Shown here one piece after another: positions 61,324 to 64,000 of a stretch of DNA of 64,000 bases. How positions within the stretch are numbered: the first letter of the stretch is position 1; every line of letters starts with the position of its first letter. This stretch comes from Liolophura sinensis (taxonomy: Eukaryota > Mollusca > Polyplacophora > Chitonida > Chitonidae): the NCBI RefSeq assembly GCF_032854445.1, contig NC_088302.1, positions 30,659,979 through 30,723,978 on the forward strand, in the 5' to 3' direction. The notes below the pieces were generated by a model that saw only the letters and a program-made list of their open reading frames with translations, was not told where the DNA came from and did no database searches. The position numbers and the translations under genes were made by a program.

Positions 61324-62360
61324 TGAATGCCGTGGTAACCCACTGAGTAAGACCTTATCTGCATTTCTCACATTTCCTGATGGCTTCATTATTTAAGTTG
61401 TATATGCATGTACATTCATGTTCCTCCTTGTGCTGTCTGCTACATGTAGTTTACCACCATTGGGATTGAAGTATTATTTGATCATTCTGGAGTAATTAAT
61501 CTTAATAACAGAAATAAGCTATGATTGATTGGAACTATTCTGTTCACTAGAATGAAATGTTCTAATATTATATGCCATGTATTTAACCTAGATCTAATAA
61601 TATACCTTTAATCTTTGACTTAGTTGAGTACAATTTATTCATCTACATGTGTATTTGTTTCTTAGATGGTCCAGTTGTTGTACATCTGTATTGATGAAGA
61701 AACAGCAAACAAAATGAACAACTTCTTACATGAATAAACCATGGATAGTTCATAAATTTTTATTAAAGTGTACTTAACATGGCAAATCTTGAATTCTCTA
61801 ATATTTACAACCATGTCTTTTTGTCATTTTCCTGATAATATATTAATTATGTTAATGTTAAGACAAATACATATAAATACAAATTTGGTAAAATTAATTA
61901 TATTTGCAGTTATGCTTTATTGAAGTACATGTCTGTTGAAGGAAAGAGTGATGTCAAATCCAAATTATATTTATATAAAGTTGTGAATTATATTTACTCT
62001 CTGTAACGTGTGGACTTTGCAGGAAAGAGATAATGGCAAACTGAGATGATAAATTACACACAAACATTTTTAGTTATAATAATACACATTCATTGTTTTT
62101 CATCATAGGAAGAAATGGAGAGGATCAATTGTGATATTTTATTTGATCTTGATATTGAAATATTGTATGTTAAATCATTATGTATGTCAGGTATGTAGTG
62201 AATTTTCCTAGTGTACTCCAAGCACTTCACTTTCCTTCACCCATAAACCTGAATTCCAAAAAAGCCTGAAAAAAAAAATATTCCACATTTTCAAAAACCA
62301 ATCCAATAAATAAATTAAACATATTTTGTTTTTGATTTTCCATTGTAGTTGTAATGGAGG

Positions 62361-64000
62361 ATGGGGTCAGAGAGCGTTGATTCCTGGTTATCCAGAATCC
62401 ATTTAGGTCAGTATACAGGTGCTTTTGAGAAGGCCGGGTTTCGCACTGTCTCACAATGCCATGGCCTAGACGAACAGAAGCTTCTACGTATGGGAATTTT
62501 CTTGGCTGGCCACATCAAGCGGATTCTGGCACATCTTCCAGCTAGTATGGAGAAAGAACCATCCAAAATGGGCCCTACACCCGACCACCCTTATGAGAAC
62601 CTCGACTTTCAAGAAGAGACTGCAGACAGCACAGAGACAGGAATTGTTCCTCCTTCTCTCCCTCCAAAGGGAGCTGCAAGTTCTCGTAAAGTGCAGCTAA
62701 GCGACCTTGAGAAGGCCCAGTCTGCAGAGAGGCCACAACCCAAACCACGGAAAAGCTTGTCTCGAACGTCCCTCACCAGCACCGGGTCGAAGTCCAATGA
62801 AAGCCTATCCAAGATCAGCACAGGGTCAAGGTCCAATGACAGCAGTCCAAGCAGTGAAGTCAAGGTCAAACCTATCCCTAAACCACGCTCAAGGACACCA
62901 AAGCACATGGTGTCAATTGAAGGAGTCACAGCCTCTGAATCCACTGATACTGAAGATAGTTTCGCAGTTGCTGATGGACACACTGCCAAAGTCCCATATT
63001 TTACTGGAAATAGTAGCCCATCCGTTGGTCCTCAGTCAGACACCAAACCTGATGGAATAAGTGCTCTTGCAAACATGGGTTTGCCTTTGCCGTCGTTAAA
63101 CAGCACCTCCGTGGTGAAGGCACTTGACCCAATTGCAGCCAAGTCACCGACTGACACAGAGAGCACTCCAGAAGACAACACAGATGACAGTGGTATCTAC
63201 GAGCAGGTCTGGCAGATGCAAACTTTGCCACCCAAGAAGCCAGAACGACAGCTTTCTCCAGAGGAATTGATGAAATTTGAGACGCCAAAGGATCTCAACC
63301 GCAAGTTTGAGTTTGGAGATGTAATAGGTGATCGAGCTTCAACTGCCTCCTTTGACATGCCCCCTCCAATGTTTGACCCACCTCCCCTTCCTGGAGGTCC
63401 TCTGGAGAACAATTTGCCAAACTTGCCCCCTGTTCCTCCCCGGGTGCAGCCCTCCCCAACACCAGCAGGGAACAGGTCATCTGTCCTGAGCAATCTGTCA
63501 GGATCGGCAGTCAACCCGTTTCAAGAATCAGACCCTTTTGCAGATTTTGCAACAGAATGTGCCAGATTTAATGAGGCAAACTTAGGAGCAGCTTCGTCTG
63601 CTGCAACACAATACGAACTGTCTCGTGGTGACATGTCACGGGGATTTGCTTCTGCAGGCCAGCCAGCAGAGACCTCTTTTCACGGAACTCAAGGGGGTAG
63701 CGCAGCCTCATCTACCCAGAGGCCAGACTCCTGTGTGTATATGTTTGACCCCTTAATTCCTCACAGGGAGACTGCTTCGTCCGGTCCCCAGGGGTTGGAC
63801 CCTGGACAGTCTCATAGTTCCAGTCACTTGGAGAAAGCCCGGTTGTCCATGACCTATGGGCCCTTTGACCCCTTTGGACTGGAGAACAGCAGCATCAGTG
63901 ATATGGGTAACTCAGACATCTCTGTGGAGGGTGACCTCCCTGCAGAGTTACCCTCAGCAAATCAGGAGTTTGATCCGTTCAATCTGACCTCTGATAATGT
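62361..64000 (+). CDS. ARAP1: ARAP-type Arf-GAP/Rho-GAP protein, first coding exon, 3' partial
   Basis: The reading frame opens at ATG 62361, 13 bp after an acceptor (CATTGTAG), and stays open for 546 codons to the window end. Residues 6-48 are a SAM domain (DSWLSRIHLGQYTGAFEKAG ... LRMGIFLAGHIKRILAHL), closest to the N-terminal SAM of ARAP1-3. The rest is disordered and serine/proline-rich. It has PxxP stretches (PPPLPGGP, PPVPPR), tyrosine motifs (PYENLDF, GIYEQVW) and endocytic-type motifs (NPFQESDPFADF, GPFDPFG, EFDPFNL). PH, ArfGAP, RhoGAP and RA domains would lie beyond the window. ARAPs turn off Arf and Rho GTPases downstream of phosphoinositides (family knowledge). The paralogue is not resolvable; another SAM adaptor is possible. 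Confidence 0.75.
   Translation, partial: MGSESVDSWLSRIHLGQYTGAFEKAGFRTVSQCHGLDEQKLLRMGIFLAGHIKRILAHLPASMEKEPSKMGPTPDHPYENLDFQEETADSTETGIVPPSLPPKGAASSRKVQLSDLEKAQSAERPQPKPRKSLSRTSLTSTGSKSNESLSKISTGSRSNDSSPSSEVKVKPIPKPRSRTPKHMVSIEGVTASESTDTEDSFAVADGHTAKVPYFTGNSSPSVGPQSDTKPDGISALANMGLPLPSLNSTSVVKALDPIAAKSPTDTESTPEDNTDDSGIYEQVWQMQTLPPKKPERQLSPEELMKFETPKDLNRKFEFGDVIGDRASTASFDMPPPMFDPPPLPGGPLENNLPNLPPVPPRVQPSPTPAGNRSSVLSNLSGSAVNPFQESDPFADFATECARFNEANLGAASSAATQYELSRGDMSRGFASAGQPAETSFHGTQGGSAASSTQRPDSCVYMFDPLIPHRETASSGPQGLDPGQSHSSSHLEKARLSMTYGPFDPFGLENSSISDMGNSDISVEGDLPAELPSANQEFDPFNLTSDN

Larger units (their letters stand above)
57120..62348. other. RPL21-ARAP interval, SINE-rich
   Basis: No coding exon seen. 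It contains a C homopolymer at about 57245-57262, five family 1 SINEs, a tRNA-like - strand sequence at 58353-58455 and a possible ARAP promoter and first exon near 59.9-60.2 kb. Most of 60.2-62.3 kb would then be the first ARAP intron. Confidence 0.5.

Noticed and set aside
62609-63514. - strand frames opposite the ARAP exon
   Set aside because: Antisense shadows of a long GC-richer coding exon that has a recognisable SAM domain on the + strand.

Overview
The window is animal nuclear DNA. Genes have introns, the background is AT-rich, and tRNA-derived SINEs and minisatellites are abundant. The main SINE carries a strongly conserved core and an AAATAAATAAAT tail of a kind common in molluscs and their relatives. 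With single pre-duplication orthologues of vertebrate gene pairs (DLC1/STARD13/STARD8, USP12/USP46), this points to a lophotrochozoan, most likely a mollusc. The species assignment is inference.

Layout: (1) 823-12216, + strand: 3' part of a DLC1/STARD13-type RhoGAP (end of SAM, linker, RhoGAP, START), 13 exons, 5' end outside the window. (2) 12217-19408: no gene seen, SINE copies. (3) 19409-26833, - strand: complete prolylcarboxypeptidase (PRCP), 9 exons, 492 residues. (4) 26834-26948: a 115-bp head-to-head promoter. (5) 26949-31222, + strand: complete SPCS3, 180 residues, with a textbook U12-type AT-AC intron. (6) about 32.6-35.8 kb: an 86-bp satellite array. (7) 35.8-41.5 kb: no gene, possibly a long USP 3' UTR. 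(8) 41505-47404, - strand: the USP12/USP46 deubiquitinase, nearly complete, with two introns filled by tandem repeats copied from exon/intron junctions. (9) 47.4-52.1 kb: intergenic, with a dispersed repeat and a PHD-like reading frame. (10) 53182-57080, + strand: complete RPL21 (eL21), 160 residues. (11) 57.1-62.3 kb: SINE-rich. (12) 62361-64000, + strand: the first long coding exon of an ARAP-type Arf/RhoGAP, cut by the window edge.

The genes do not form a pathway. They are housekeeping and signalling genes: Rho/Arf signalling, a lysosomal peptidase, signal peptidase, a deubiquitinase and a ribosomal protein. I found no new enzymatic or defence system. The most unusual signals are (a) a 99-bp array made from the end of a USP12/46 exon plus its splice donor, (b) further minisatellites in other introns that also carry splice-site sequence, (c) the AT-AC intron in SPCS3, (d) paired homologous elements in RPL21 introns 1 and 2, and (e) the divergent USP12/46-RPL21 pair, which matches the human arrangement on chromosome 13q12.
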